Part shown: piece by piece, positions 9,732 through 21,550 of the stretch
Layout: every line of letters begins with the position of its first letter
Position numbering within the stretch: position 1 is the stretch's first letter
Assembly (NCBI GenBank): GCA_016802295.1
Contig: JAESIW010000138.1
Location: forward strand, 71,904 to 135,903
DNA from: Brachionus rotundiformis
Taxonomy: Eukaryota > Rotifera > Eurotatoria > Ploima > Brachionidae
Length of the DNA: 64,000 bases
Reading direction: 5' to 3'
Translations under genes and position numbers: made by a program
The notes under the pieces: model-generated
Told to the model about the DNA's origin: nothing
Databases searched by the model: none
The model's input: the letters and a program-made list of their open reading frames with translations, nothing else

Positions 9732-10765
9732 ATGTTAAAAAATAATCAGCCAGAGCAAAATTCATTTTTTTGTTATTCGAACTCAATTTCAACTACTGAA
9801 GTCAGTAATGAAGCCGATGAAAAAAAAACACTTTTTACTTTAATTGACCAAAAGCCAAAACATAAGCGACAAAGATTGAATAACTTAACTCAAGATGAGA
9901 AATTGATTCGCCGAAAACTGAAAAATCGAGTAGCAGCTCAGAATGCCCGCGATCGTAAAAAAGAAAAAATGGAATATTTAGAAAAACAGATAGTTTTGCT
10001 CCAAGAACAAAATAAAGTCCTTAAGAATGAAAACACACTTTTAAAAGAAAAATCAAAAGTTTTAATGGACGAAAATATTAGATTATCCAAAAAACAAAAA
10101 ACCCCTCTAGATTCACAGCTTGGTTTGAAAGATGAAGAGGCTAAAAAAGAAAAACTAAATGATGAAAAATTGTATTTTGAAGTAGTCAGATCAGCAGTAT
10201 CTGTCTCTCGAGTTTCTCTGCCGAAGAAACTTCTTCGTGTACAATTATTTCAGATTCTAGTCTGCTTTTTGATGCTTTCCATCCTCAAACTGAAGCCGAA
10301 AACATTTTATGTAAAAAACAATCATACTCGATCATCGATGCCGATGACTCGTCATTTTCAATTAAAACAAATAATTCTGAAAGTAATGAATGTGATCAAT
10401 CATATAGAGAAACCCAACAGTCATTTTACGATATCGAAAAACTACCAAATGAAATCCAAAATGATAACTATTTTACAACTAATCAAGAAACTAATGACCA
10501 AGAGAACGCCACCCTAGATAACTTGTTAATGGAAGATGAAAATCATATAGAATTAGTTGATATTGAAAAGCTAGATCGAATGATTGATGAAATATCGACT
10601 AATTTGCTTGGAACTGAGTCATATGATATGAATCCAGAGCAAACTCGAAAATTTGAAATAGAAGACGAATTCATGGATATCAATTCATTTAAATTTGAAA
10701 ATCAATTTAATTTAGATATCACAAAATACAATTCATGCGATCTCATATCAACTAGTTTTGTTTGA
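9732..10765 (+). CDS. XBP1: bZIP unfolded-protein-response factor XBP1 (spliced form spans both frames)
   Basis: XBP1 is the transcription factor activated when IRE1 removes a 26-nt intron from its mRNA. The basic region (RRKLKNRVAAQNARDRKK, about 60-77) and leucine zipper (to about 118) match XBP1 closely. The unspliced frame runs 9732-10517 (261 residues) and ends in a hydrophobic segment (VQLFQILVCFLMLSIL). This resembles the membrane-targeting HR2 of vertebrate XBP1u. Removing 10195-10220 joins 9732-10194 to 10221-10765 and gives 335 residues with an acidic, Asp/Glu/Asn-rich C-terminal half, as expected for the XBP1s activation domain. There are no conventional introns. Regulation is therefore post-transcriptional by IRE1, with possible uORF control. 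Confidence 0.95.
10187..10230 (+). promoter_or_regulatory. XBP1: IRE1 twin stem-loops and 26-nt non-spliceosomal intron
   Basis: Two adjacent hairpins fit the IRE1 substrate rule. Hairpin 1 is CAGAT (10187-10191), 7-nt loop CAGCAGT (10192-10198), ATCTG (10199-10203). Hairpin 2 is GTTTCT (10212-10217), 7-nt loop CTGCCGA (10218-10224), AGAAAC (10225-10230). Both loops match CNG|CNGN, with cuts after 10194 and 10220. The excised piece is exactly 26 nt, the length known from animal XBP1 mRNAs. Removal shifts the frame into the 10221-10765 open frame, which is open throughout. Confidence 0.95.
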
Positions 10766-11069
10766 ATTTTCTCTTCATTTTCGAGTGATTTTAAATATCT
10801 ATGTAGAAATAATTTGAAAATATAATGAATGCTTTAATTAAAATTAAAGTTCACCAATATTTATAATCATTTTTTTAAATTAATTTAAATTCAATACTTT
10901 TGATTATTTAGCATATTTTATTAAAAGGGCTATTATTTAAAATAAAGATTCCTAAACATGCATTTGAATAATTTTGAATTTTTAAATAAACGTCTTAAAT
11001 TTAAAAATTATTTAAAAAAGCAATTTTTAGATAGTTTATTTATTTATTTTTATTTTTTTATTACATTAT
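10766..11069. other. Convergent intergenic, 300 bp
   Basis: AT-rich space between the XBP1 stop codon and the KIF19 stop codon on the opposite strand. It holds both 3' UTRs, and AATAAA-like sequences occur on both strands. Nothing else seen. Confidence 0.5.
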
Positions 11070-14000
11070 TTACTTGTTTAAAACTGAAGTACCTGCCAAC
11101 GATAAGTCTATTCCTTTTGAATTATTAGGTATCGTTGGACTCAATTTATTTTGAGTATTTCGCATAGTTGGACTACTCTCATTATTTAAAAAATTCCCAT
11201 TATTGCCATTTGAACGAGTAGACAAGTTGTATCCATTATTATTTACATTATTTAAACTACTTGAATTGTTTGTTTTATTTTTATGTAAATGATGGCTATT
11301 ATTCACGGCTATAATATGAAATTAGAAAAATCGTCTAAAAATAATTTTTAAAATTACAATTCGATTTTTTTGAATTATTCGAAATCTTTTTTGTTCCTTT
11401 TGAATATTGATCTTAAAAAACACGATATTTTAGTATAATAAAAAAAATGCCTTAAAATTTACTTTTATTGTTAACAGTAAAAGAATCTAAACTGTTTCGC
11501 CGCATTATTTTATTACTATTTGATTTCTCATCTGGAAGTTTAAATTCTACAATATCTCTTATTTTTACTTGTTTTTTTGTTTTGTTAGTCGTATCAGTCA
11601 AAAAACTATTCTTTTTTTCGCTCAATAAATCATCATTTATACCGTAGATTTGGTCATGTCTAGCTAAACGGCTTGGAGTCAAATTGTTACTTAAGCTAGG
11701 ATTGTAAGAAGAGTATTCACTATTTTCTTGCTTTCCAAGTTCTTGCATTAATTCTTTATGATGTTGGAATGCTTTTCGCTGAGCTGCTTTTGCTGCTATT
11801 CCTTGAGTAAGTCGTTTAGCATCTTGGTTTTTTCTTAATGATGGAGATTCTACATGTCCTGGTGGCTCAAAAGGTCGATTATTTTTTAAATTGTTAATTG
11901 AAGTTTTAATTGATTGCTTCTCAGCAATTGAATTCTCTATCATAATTTCCACATTGTTACTTTCATTTGTACTGTTACTAATGTTTGACAAATTTTTTTT
12001 TGTATTTATTTGTGTTTGTTGTCCTAGTACAGAACCTAAGTTATTAACGTTTGTAAAATAAGAAACAGTTTGATCTTTTAAAGCTTTACGATTTGTATTT
12101 TTATTTCTTTGAATAAAATCATTTTCATTATGATATTGATTTAAAGCAAGTTTATTTTGATTAATAATTTTAAAAGAAGAATTTGGGAAAAAATCATTAT
12201 TTTCTTCTTCGATTTGAGTCAAAAAAGGTGTATTACTTGATTTTGGTGACATATTTATCAACGAAGAGTTTGATGCTGAACGAATACCACTTATATCGTT
12301 ATATAATTTTCCATCATTTATATCTTTTGAATAAAGCGAATATAACTCATGAAGATCATGGGGAATTTTTAAATTATTATCAACAATTAGTTGCCTTTGT
12401 TGATGAATAAGAGTATCGCAAAGAGATCTATGCTGTTCTAACCTTAATATTACCATGTCTTGTTCTCTTATTTTAAAATCTCGTTTAAACAAATTTGCTT
12501 GCATTTCTATATTCTTCATTTCGAACTCGAAATTTTTTAAAAGTAAATTTAAAATTTCTTTTTGCTCTTGATTGGTAAGCTTTTTTGTAGCTTGATCTCT
12601 TAGTTTTTTAGTTTTTATTTTGATTCCTTCAAGTTCTTTCGAAACATTTCGATGTTTGGTTTCTAATTCTTCTTTGTCCTGTTCTACCACTTTTAGCTCC
12701 TTTTTTGAATTTATTACTTCGTCAGGCATTTTTGATCCAGAAGTTTTTTCTCCTGATTTCCAACTATGAAGAAATAAATAAAATATAGATTAAAATTTAA
12801 TTTCAACAACTTAAAAATACTTTTGAATAATTTTATTGTGACGCTCAGCTTCAATACTAATATCCATTATTGCATTATCTAATTCTAAAATATTTTTTCT
12901 AAGATTTATTTGCTGCTTAAATGCTTGTAATAAAGATTCTCTCAATTTTAAATGTTCTTCTATTTTGGATTTTTCTTCAGTGTTATATGTCAATTGATTA
13001 ATCCCGATATTGCTATTCCCGATTTTTGAATCAAAATTAGAAACCCTGGATTCTAAATCATGACGTTGATCTTTTAAAACAGCTATTTCTTGTGCTAACT
13101 CTTGAATTATTTGTTGATACTGACTTATATGATAAGATACATCAATTACATTTCGTCTTATTTTTGTTCGAATATATTTTGCTCTATCGGCATAGACTAA
13201 TGTATTTCTGGATTCTTCGAAGTGAATAGATGCTGGACTAATATGAGCTATCATTACAGTTTTTGAATTTCCACCCAAAGAATCCTTCAAAATCCTGGTT
13301 AATTTACTGTCGCGATAATTTACATATTTGGAACTCCCTTTGTCACTTAATGCATTTATACAATTTCCAAGAGCTAAGAGACTCCTGTTTATGTGCGCAC
13401 CCTCTACCATTCGTTTACCAGTATTTTGAGTTTGAGCAGCTCTTTCTGATCCAGCTAGATCAATCATATACAATTTTCCTAATCTTATTTCTTGAGAATG
13501 AACTCGAACTTTATCTCTCTGTTTTATGTTTACTTGAAGAACTGCATGAGATCTAGATGAAGTTTTATTTGCTTTGGTTGGCTCTTGTGTACGTTCTTTG
13601 TTACCTTTATGCAACATATACATAACTTCTTGAGGTGTTTCTGCTACAAGTTCAGATATTCCTGCAATCTGAATCCCACCTTTTGCATCTTCTCTTAATT
13701 CTAGAAATCCATTCGATGGGTTAAGTAAATCACGAATAAGTTCATTATATACTTCCAAGTAACTCATCGATACCTGATAAATACAATTATTGGTTTTATT
13801 TGATATTTCAATAAAAAGTTCATGCAATGTCCTAAACATTATTCCAGGTTCTTCTTCTGTTCCTAACATCGTATAGGTTTTTCCAGCACCAGTGGCACCA
13901 TAAGCAAATACAGTAGCATTGTATCCGTTGAGGACGCTAGGTAATAAGTTTTTTGTTGTTTTTTCAAATACTTCTTGCTATTGAATTTTGTTTTAAAGAA

Positions 14001-15018
14001 TTTTACTAAAACTAAAAATAAATACTTGAGTTGATTTGGCATCGAAAACCATATCAAAAACAAATTGTTTTTCTCTTGATCTATTTGCGCGTAAAATATC
14101 ATCAGGATCTTCACTTGGATCCATTAGAACTATCATATTATCATCTGCTATTTTATGACCTATTAATGATGATCCTAAGATAATTTCCTCTTCTGTCAAT
14201 GGGCGAATACGACATGCAACCTATTATGTAAATTAAACTTTTTTATCTGTATTATAAAATATTTTTATTGTATTATTTTAAAATTATTTGAAGAAAAATA
14301 GGTAATTTAAAATTTTTCTGAACACGAACATGTGAATATTCCTGAGTCTTTCTTCAAATTCAATTAAAATTAATCAAAATTAAAATAAATTCAAATAAAT
14401 TATCAAGGATCAATTTTATTTAATATATCAAATTTCAGATTTTTCTTTAATTTCAAAATTATCTCCAATAAAATTTAAAAAAAAAAAATTTAAAATCAAT
14501 TTTTACTTTTTTATATATGTTCCACTAACGAATAATTACATTATAAATGACAGTTTCATTTGGAATTAGAAAGTAACTTGAAGTGTTTTAAATAAATCCA
14601 AATATCAAGATTTTTTAATGTCATTTATATTTACTTTATTTAATTAATATTTCAAATTTAAGTTATTTTAACAAAATTGAAAGATTCAGTGAATACTTAT
14701 AAAGTTATATTGAGTTCTTGAATTAATTTTTCAGAAATTTAAGTATTTTGTTTATGCTATATATATCAAAGCCCCAAAACAATCTAACATAGCATCTACC
14801 AACTTAAATTTTTTGCTTATTAAAATAAAGCAAATCTTATCCAAATATATGTGATTAAGAATAGGATAGATGATTTTATCAATTTAGCTTACTGTTATTT
14901 GATGTTCGCCACCATCATTTTTAAACTTCTCTGGATCACTATTAGTTTTGAAATCTTTCGTTTCGTTTATTCCATTAAAATCCGTATCGTCGATTTTTTT
15001 CTGTGCTTTAATCGGCAT
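11070..15018 (-). CDS. KIF19: Kinesin-8 family motor KIF19
   Basis: Six exons (15018-14893, 14220-14026, 13977-12821, 12763-11463, 11411-11358, 11308-11070) give 1023 residues (human KIF19 about 998). KIF19 is a plus-end-directed, microtubule-depolymerising motor that sets ciliary length. The motor domain shows VACRIRPL, the P-loop GATGAGKTY, switch I NKTSSRSHA and switch II DLAGSE. The KIF19-specific string LMDPSEDPDD...RANRSREK is also present. A coiled-coil neck (YHISQYQQIIQELAQEI onward) and a long Asn/Ser-rich tail follow. The first intron is 672 bp, over ten times the local norm. The first exon adds a 42-residue polar leader before the motor. Confidence 0.93.
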
Positions 15019-15693
15019 TTTTGAAAAAAATTAAAAACATTTATTATTTTAAAGAAAACAACCGAACTTATATCTGAGATTCAAAAATTCCTAAGTAAAA
15101 CATATGAAAATTTAAAAAGAGATTTTAAAAGTAGAACTAAAAATTGAATTAAATAATAAAAAATTATAATGTATATATTTTTGAAAACTCAATATCTTTT
15201 AAAGTAAATTCAAATAAAGAATTTTTATAAACATGCATTTTATCCAAGTTTCCATAGCAGCCAAAATATTTAATTCGTTTAATTTTTTAATCAATAATTC
15301 AACAAAAAAATAAAGTCAATATTTTGAAAAAAAATTTGATCTAAATTAATATTTATATTAAATAAATAAATTATTAAAATTAAAGAATAATAGATAATTA
15401 ATACTTATAACTTATAACTAACAATTATTTTAAATTCTAGTTTATTTTCAATTAGATATAGATAGGGATAAATTAAATGAGTGAAAAATTAATTTAGTAA
15501 AGTTTAACTAGAATATGAAAATGAATAAAGATAATGTTCAAAAAAAGTGAAATAAAATATAATAAAAAAAATTATTATCTGTTAAATATCTGTTTTAATT
15601 TTCATCCGTTTTTGTTTAAAAAGTTTTGAAAATTATTCGAGACAAATGTAAATGTCAATACAAACATAAGTATTTTTTAAAATCAATTAATTA
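15019..15693. other. Divergent intergenic region between KIF19 and SIRT7
   Basis: About 675 bp, extremely AT-rich, between divergent start codons, so it should carry both promoters. No recognisable motif. Confidence 0.5.
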
Positions 15694-16917
15694 ATGAATT
15701 TAAATTTTAAAGCTTATTTTATTGAACATGAAATTGCTCCTAACATAAAAATGCTGAAAACACGATCAGGTCGTTGCATAAAACCAAGTTCCGACTATTA
15801 TGAGACCATTTCTGCCAAAAAGCAAAAAAAAAGTCTTGTAATTAAAATTAAAAATATTTTAAAGACCCCAGAATCTAAAAGATCTGAGGATGAAAAGGAA
15901 TTATTAAATAATTTTCAAGATATAGTTAATAATATTAACTTAACTCAAAAAAAAAGAATCAATTCACAATTGAATCAAACTATTATTATAGATGAACAAG
16001 AAGATTTGAAAATAAAATGTTTAGAACTGGCAAAAGCTATTAAAAATTCAAAAAAATGTGTTATATATACTGGAGCTGGGATATCAACTTCTGCATCGAT
16101 ACCAGACTATCGTGGTCCAAATGGCTTATGGACAATGTTAAAAAAAGGAGTAAAAGTCAAATTTCCTGATTTTTCTTTAGTTAAACCAACATATTCACAT
16201 ATGGCTTTAGTTGAATTAATTAACAAAAATTTTGTTAGACATATTGTTTCGCAAAACTGTGATGGCTTGCATTTACGGTCTGGAATCGATCGTCTCAAAC
16301 TCTCGGAACTTCACGGCAATTGTTTTATTGAATTTTGTAAAAAATGTAACACTGAATATATTAGATTATTTGATGTCACGGAAAAAACTTCTTTTAGAAA
16401 ACATTTTACAGGGAGATATTGTAAGTCTTGTTCAGATAGTCAACTTGAAGATTCAATAATTCATTTTGGAGAAAAACTAAGAGATGGGATGCCCTATAAC
16501 TGGGAAAGTGCAAGCGAAAGTGTTAAAGATGCAGATTTGATTATATGTTTAGGAACAAGTTTAAAAGTTTTAAAACATTATAATTGCCTTTGGCCAAAAA
16601 ATAAACCTGACTTATATATTGTAAATATTCAATGGACTCTAAAAGATAAAATGGCGAAATTGAAAATTAATGGTTATTGTGATAAAGTTTTAAACATGGT
16701 TGTAGATTGCTTAAACGAAAATTTTAATTCGAGCTTAAAAGTAAAAAACTATGATATTAATGATGACCCATTGTTTAAAATAGCAAAAGAATTAGAAGAA
16801 GATGAAATGAACACGACCAATAAATCAATTCTAGCAAAAAGTCATTTGCCTAAAGAAAATGAAGGTGAAGTTCCAAGTTCAAGTGGATGGTTCAATAAAT
16901 GCTTTAAAAAAAAATAA
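15694..16917 (+). CDS. SIRT7: NAD-dependent deacylase, sirtuin 7
   Basis: Intronless frame of 407 residues (human SIRT7 is 400). SIRT7 is a nuclear/nucleolar class IV sirtuin that removes acyl groups from histone H3 and other proteins using NAD+. Visible motifs: GAGIST (127-132), IPDYRGPNGLWT, QNCDGLHLRSG (187 onward), the catalytic His in ELHGN (about 207), and a zinc site of Cys215-x2-Cys218 and Cys243-x2-Cys246. LGTSLKVLKHY and YIVNIQWTLKD are typical of SIRT7 rather than SIRT6. The N-terminus (KTRSGRCIKPSSDYY) is basic. An in-frame ATG at residue 20 is an alternative start. The C-terminal 70 residues are polar and unconserved. Confidence 0.94.
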   Translation: MNLNFKAYFIEHEIAPNIKMLKTRSGRCIKPSSDYYETISAKKQKKSLVIKIKNILKTPESKRSEDEKELLNNFQDIVNNINLTQKKRINSQLNQTIIIDEQEDLKIKCLELAKAIKNSKKCVIYTGAGISTSASIPDYRGPNGLWTMLKKGVKVKFPDFSLVKPTYSHMALVELINKNFVRHIVSQNCDGLHLRSGIDRLKLSELHGNCFIEFCKKCNTEYIRLFDVTEKTSFRKHFTGRYCKSCSDSQLEDSIIHFGEKLRDGMPYNWESASESVKDADLIICLGTSLKVLKHYNCLWPKNKPDLYIVNIQWTLKDKMAKLKINGYCDKVLNMVVDCLNENFNSSLKVKNYDINDDPLFKIAKELEEDEMNTTNKSILAKSHLPKENEGEVPSSSGWFNKCFKKK

Positions 16918-18816
16918 TCAAATAAATCAATTAATTTTTTTAATTTTTTATCGTTTAGAATTTAATAAAGTTTTCTATTATTGTTGTTTTGAAAAATATA
17001 ATAACTATATCATTATATCTTTATCATTTATACAAAAAAGAGAATTATTTCATCAGAAGAAATTTTGTTTTGAAATTAATGTTATTTAAGTATAAGTAAT
17101 TAAAACCAAAAAGCTTCATAAGACAAATATAAAATCAATTCAATATTAACTATAAAATATAATTAAAGCATTAATTTAAATCTATTTCATTATTTTTTAA
17201 AAATGATTCGGCTTTTCAAAATAAAAAAAAAATTTAACTTTTTTTAGAAACAAAATCTTCAATAAATTGATTTTTTAATTTATTTAATTATGTTTTGAAT
17301 ATCAAAATATAACCATCATTATAAAAATTTTATCCCTATTTAGTCTTCATACTTCGTATGAACTTTGAAATTTTTTAATTCAATTTATATTTAATTAAAA
17401 GAAAATTTAGATTTATCATAATTTTAATATGAAACTATGAAACAGAAGTTAATTAATCAACGATTTAAAATCAAATAATTTAAAAAGCAACATTTCCAGA
17501 AATACAATAATGCAGAAAGGTAATTTTTTTTCAAAATATTTTTAGGTGATCTTTCTCTTAAAATATGAAAAATCAATATTTTCGATTTTTTTCTTAAATT
17601 TTCACACAGTTAATTCTAACTTAAATTTTTACATAAAATTTCTAAATTAACAAATATTTTTAAGCCTTAAAAAATAAGCTTGCTTTTGATCACTTATCAT
17701 TATCTATTGACAGATTTTCTTGTTCATTTCTTAAATAATGATTTTTTGAAAATGTTGGAAATAATTAAAACAAAACATAATTATTTTAACAATTATTTAA
17801 TAATTTTTATTTCATATTCATTAATTTATATTTGTTTATTAAAACCCCAAGAGTTGAGATATGTATTTTCCAATTGATAATAGTAGTTTGCAATTATGAA
17901 TAAAATATTATAAATTTATATCAAGCATATGCATTCAAATACATCATTATTAATCTAAAAAAGTCTTTGAATTTAAGTGAAATTAGAATCTAAAATGGAA
18001 TTTGTATAAAATAATAAAAAATTAGAATAACTTATAAGATAATTTCTATGAATGTTTTAATATCTAAAGATTTGTAAATATGATATAACTTTTATAATGC
18101 TAAAAATGAGAAGTTTAATATTAATATAAACTTTATATCTGATTTATTAATTTGAATAAATCTTAATTGGAAAATTTAAGTAAATTAATTTTTTTCATTC
18201 TTCTTAATGATGGAAATTTAATTCACGATAGTTATCTTTAACTTTTTCTTTTGGTTGATTAATCATTATTAATTTAGATTATCCTTAAATATCATAAATA
18301 TTGTGTTTCATTTTACATCATATTTGAATAATTTTGATATTAAATTTTTTTCTTAATCCGAAAAACATATAAACATTATAATTTAAGAAAAATAGTTTCT
18401 TATATTAATTAGAGAGGTTTTGATTTTAAACGATTAAAAATATTATTGTAAGATTAAAAGAATTATTAGAGATACTAATATTGAAATCAATCATGAAAAT
18501 ATTTTAGATTTTGGTAAAAAAATGATAAATAACAAGATAAGGTTCAAAAATAAATCCTAATCTCTTAATTAATATTTTTTAAGTATAAATTTTTGGTAAA
18601 TTATTTTTCTTTCTAATTGTCTAGTATATATTCTCTTGTATAAAAATTAAAGTTTAATTTTTGTTCAAGTTGATTTTTCATATTTAGAGAAGATTCTCAT
18701 TTAAATTAGGAAAATAGTAAAGATTTTGAAAAAATTACAGAAGTTAAAAATATCTAATCTATTCTTTTTAGTAATCATAGTATATATAAAATATTCATAT
18801 GGATATTCTTTAATTG
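16918..18816. other. Gene-poor AT-rich DNA, 1.9 kb
   Basis: No exon with both coding bias and splice signals was found. Short open frames here have low-complexity Phe/Ile/Asn/Lys content expected from AT-rich non-coding DNA. It should hold the SIRT7 3' UTR and CYB5R4 promoter. Confidence 0.5.
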
Positions 18817-21167
18817 ATGGATAATTTATCTAATTTTTTTAAACTTAGTAAACTGTACGATTTATCTTTTTACTCAATTGGCGTAAATTAATTTTTTTAG
18901 AAACATCCCAACCTTTTTTAAAATAATTAATTAGGGATTTTAAACAGCTTTCAAACTGGGTTGTTATCCAGACAAATTGAAAGGATCAGTAATTGATCCT
19001 GCTGATCCACAAAATAATACTAGTCTGAACAATTCATTAAATAAATCAATAAAAAAGGAAAAAAACAAAGATTTGTCCACTATATTAGATGAATCACACT
19101 TAACTTCGAATTCAGATAAGCCTCATAATTTAGTTAAAACCTTAAATAATAACAGCACTGGCGACACTAGTCTGAACATTTCTAAAACAGATTACGAAAA
19201 ATTCAATCAACCAAATAATACTAATAAGAATACTCTTGATCGAACTCAACAGCCAGATCAGAGTGCTGCAAAAAGCTTAAAAACAAGCAATTCTTTATTA
19301 TTAGCACCAAAAGAGGATAATAAAGAATTGACGAAAGGTGATAATGAAAGAAAAAAGTATGCGCTTGGCAAAGGATATTCTCTCATGGATTGGATCCGTT
19401 TTTCCAAGCAAACGATTGATTTAGCTGGCAATAAAGGAATTCTAAGACCAATTACAATTGATGAAATATCTAAACACAACAAAGAGGATGATTGTTGGAT
19501 GGCGATTTTCGGAAAAGTCTACAATGTAACACCTTATCTAAAATTTCATCCTGGGGGTGTTGAAGAATTGATGAAAGGAGCAGGAAAAAATGCAACTGAT
19601 TTATTTATTCAAGTTCACCAATGGGTGAATGTTCAGAGTATGTTGGAAAGATGCTTGTTGGGGCCTTTAGACTTTACGCCATCTCATATTAATTCTCCAA
19701 AATTAGAAATAAAGACAATAACGAAAGCAGAAATGAAAAGCACTAGATTGGAGATACCAGTCCTTGACTCATATCAATCCACTCAATCTTGTAATATCGT
19801 TTTATATACCAAATGCAAAAGTTTAAATAATGATTGTTTGATTATTGACAAATCAACTGATCCAATTCAATCAAATTTTTTGATACTTTTTCTTTATATT
19901 CCGAGTGGAATTTTTAAATATTGTCTGGGTAAATTTTGAATAACATTACGCTTCTATATTTTAGCTTTAATTCTTAAGAAATACCCGCACCTGTAAAAGA
20001 AAATTATGATAGTAAATTCTTTGTTAACTGCTTTGTTGTGAAGCTATATATATTTTTTTTTAGTTAAATTTTCAAAAGAAGGAAAAATAGAAATAACTTT
20101 GTTTAAATTAGAACAAATACATTGGTGGCAAATGTGAGTTACTTTTATTCAATTTAATTATTAAAAATTGAAAATAACAAAATTGTTTAATTAGGTGTCC
20201 AAAATTAAAATTTTCAGCCGAAAAAATAGATGAATCAAAAATAGGTAATTTTCCACAAATAAAAATAAAATAATAATAAAGAAATTTATTAATTACATAA
20301 GGCATCAATTATCGCGAGTGCATTTTGAAATCACGAGATAAAATTACTGATGATACAAGTCTTTATAAATTCGAATTACCGAGCACTTCAAGAATGCGTG
20401 TACCCATCGGTTACCATATTTTCTTGAGATTTATAGAAAGTAATTAAAAAAAATTTTTATAATTGTATAATAATCATTCATTTACAAGATAGAGAATTAG
20501 AAAAGCCATACACAGTTGTGCCTGAATCATTATTAAATGATTATTGTGAAAAAGAAAATGAAATATGCCTAATCATAAAGCATTACGATAAAGGTGAATT
20601 TACATCGCAGCTAAAAAAATTACCAATAGGTTCCAGAATAGAAATAAGTAATTTTTGTGGATCCTTTAATAGCGATGTTCTTTCGGTTTGCTGTAACTTG
20701 TACTTGATTTGTGCTGGTTCTGGTTTTACGCCAATGATTCGAATATTAATAAAATGCCTAAGTATGGAAAATATAGAGATGGTTAAAATTATATTCTTTA
20801 ACAAAACTGAACAAGACATTTTTTACAAAAAAGAACTTGAAAAACTTAATCAAGATTTTAACAAGTAGTTTTTTTTGTATAAAAACAATCAAATTTTCAA
20901 ATATTATTTAAGATTACAAATTTATCACATATTATCGAATGAAAATTTAAACTGGAAAGGGAAACATGGACGAATAAGTGAAGAGATACTTAATGAATTA
21001 ATCGATAGGAACTCAAAAAACAAATATTTTTGTATCTGTGGTCCTAATAAATTTACAGAAAAAGCAAAAGAGTAATTTTGTATTATTTTATCATCTCTAT
21101 TTTTATCTTTAAACCAAGGTTGCTGTCTAAAATTGGACATAAAGATGATGACATGTTTATATTTTAA
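18817..21167 (+). CDS. CYB5R4: Cytochrome b5 reductase 4 (NCB5OR)
   Basis: Nine exons: 18817-18847 (tentative), 18948-19928, 19979-20011, 20064-20133, 20195-20244, 20302-20439, 20489-20864, 20913-21071 and 21119-21167. They give 628 residues (human 521). This soluble ER-associated flavohaem reductase passes electrons from NADPH to b5 haem. In order: a long polar N-terminus; the family helix GYSLMDWIRFSKQ; a cytochrome b5 domain with haem ligand HPGG and second His in QVHQWV; a CS domain (KEGKIEITLFKLEQIHWW); then an FAD/NAD(P) reductase module with RVPIGYHIFL, KPYTVV, GSGFTPM and CICGP. All exon phases agree. Exon 1 (ten codons ending at a GT donor) is the least certain. The N-terminal extension of about 130 residues is longer than in vertebrates. 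Confidence 0.92.
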
Positions 21168-21550
21168 TAATTTTTCCAACTAGAAGTCATTTATTTATTC
21201 GATAATAAATATTCAATTTCTAGAAAATATCTTTTTTTGAGTTCAGTCTTTTAACTTTAATTTAATAAAATATTATTTATAAAACATTAATAAATTAATA
21301 CGTTTTTTATTTACCGATTGTAAAATTTAATTTTCTAATTTATAAATCACTTATCATAATTAATTGTTCACTTAAAAAATCATAAAACTTGATAAAAATC
21401 ACACTAGGATTTTTATTTTCAATCTTATCTCACAATTCCTTAAGCATAATTAACCAATCTTTAATTTTTCTCAAATAAATTTATTTAAAACTTTAAATTA
21501 ATCAAAAAAGTTTCGATATAGATATTTAAAAATAAACATTTTATGTACAA
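21168..21550. other. Intergenic, 380 bp
   Basis: AT-rich spacer between CYB5R4 and the next plus-strand gene. No feature seen beyond the presumed 3' UTR and promoter. Confidence 0.5.

Noticed and set aside
10195..10220. Treating the XBP1 frame change as a sequencing frameshift or pseudogene
   Set aside because: The 26-nt length, twin hairpins and CNG|CNGN loops explain the frame change fully as IRE1 splicing.
17680..17877. 65-codon plus-strand frame in the SIRT7-CYB5R4 spacer
   Set aside because: Phe/Ile/Asn/Tyr-rich composition typical of AT-rich non-coding DNA, no family motif and no partner exons.
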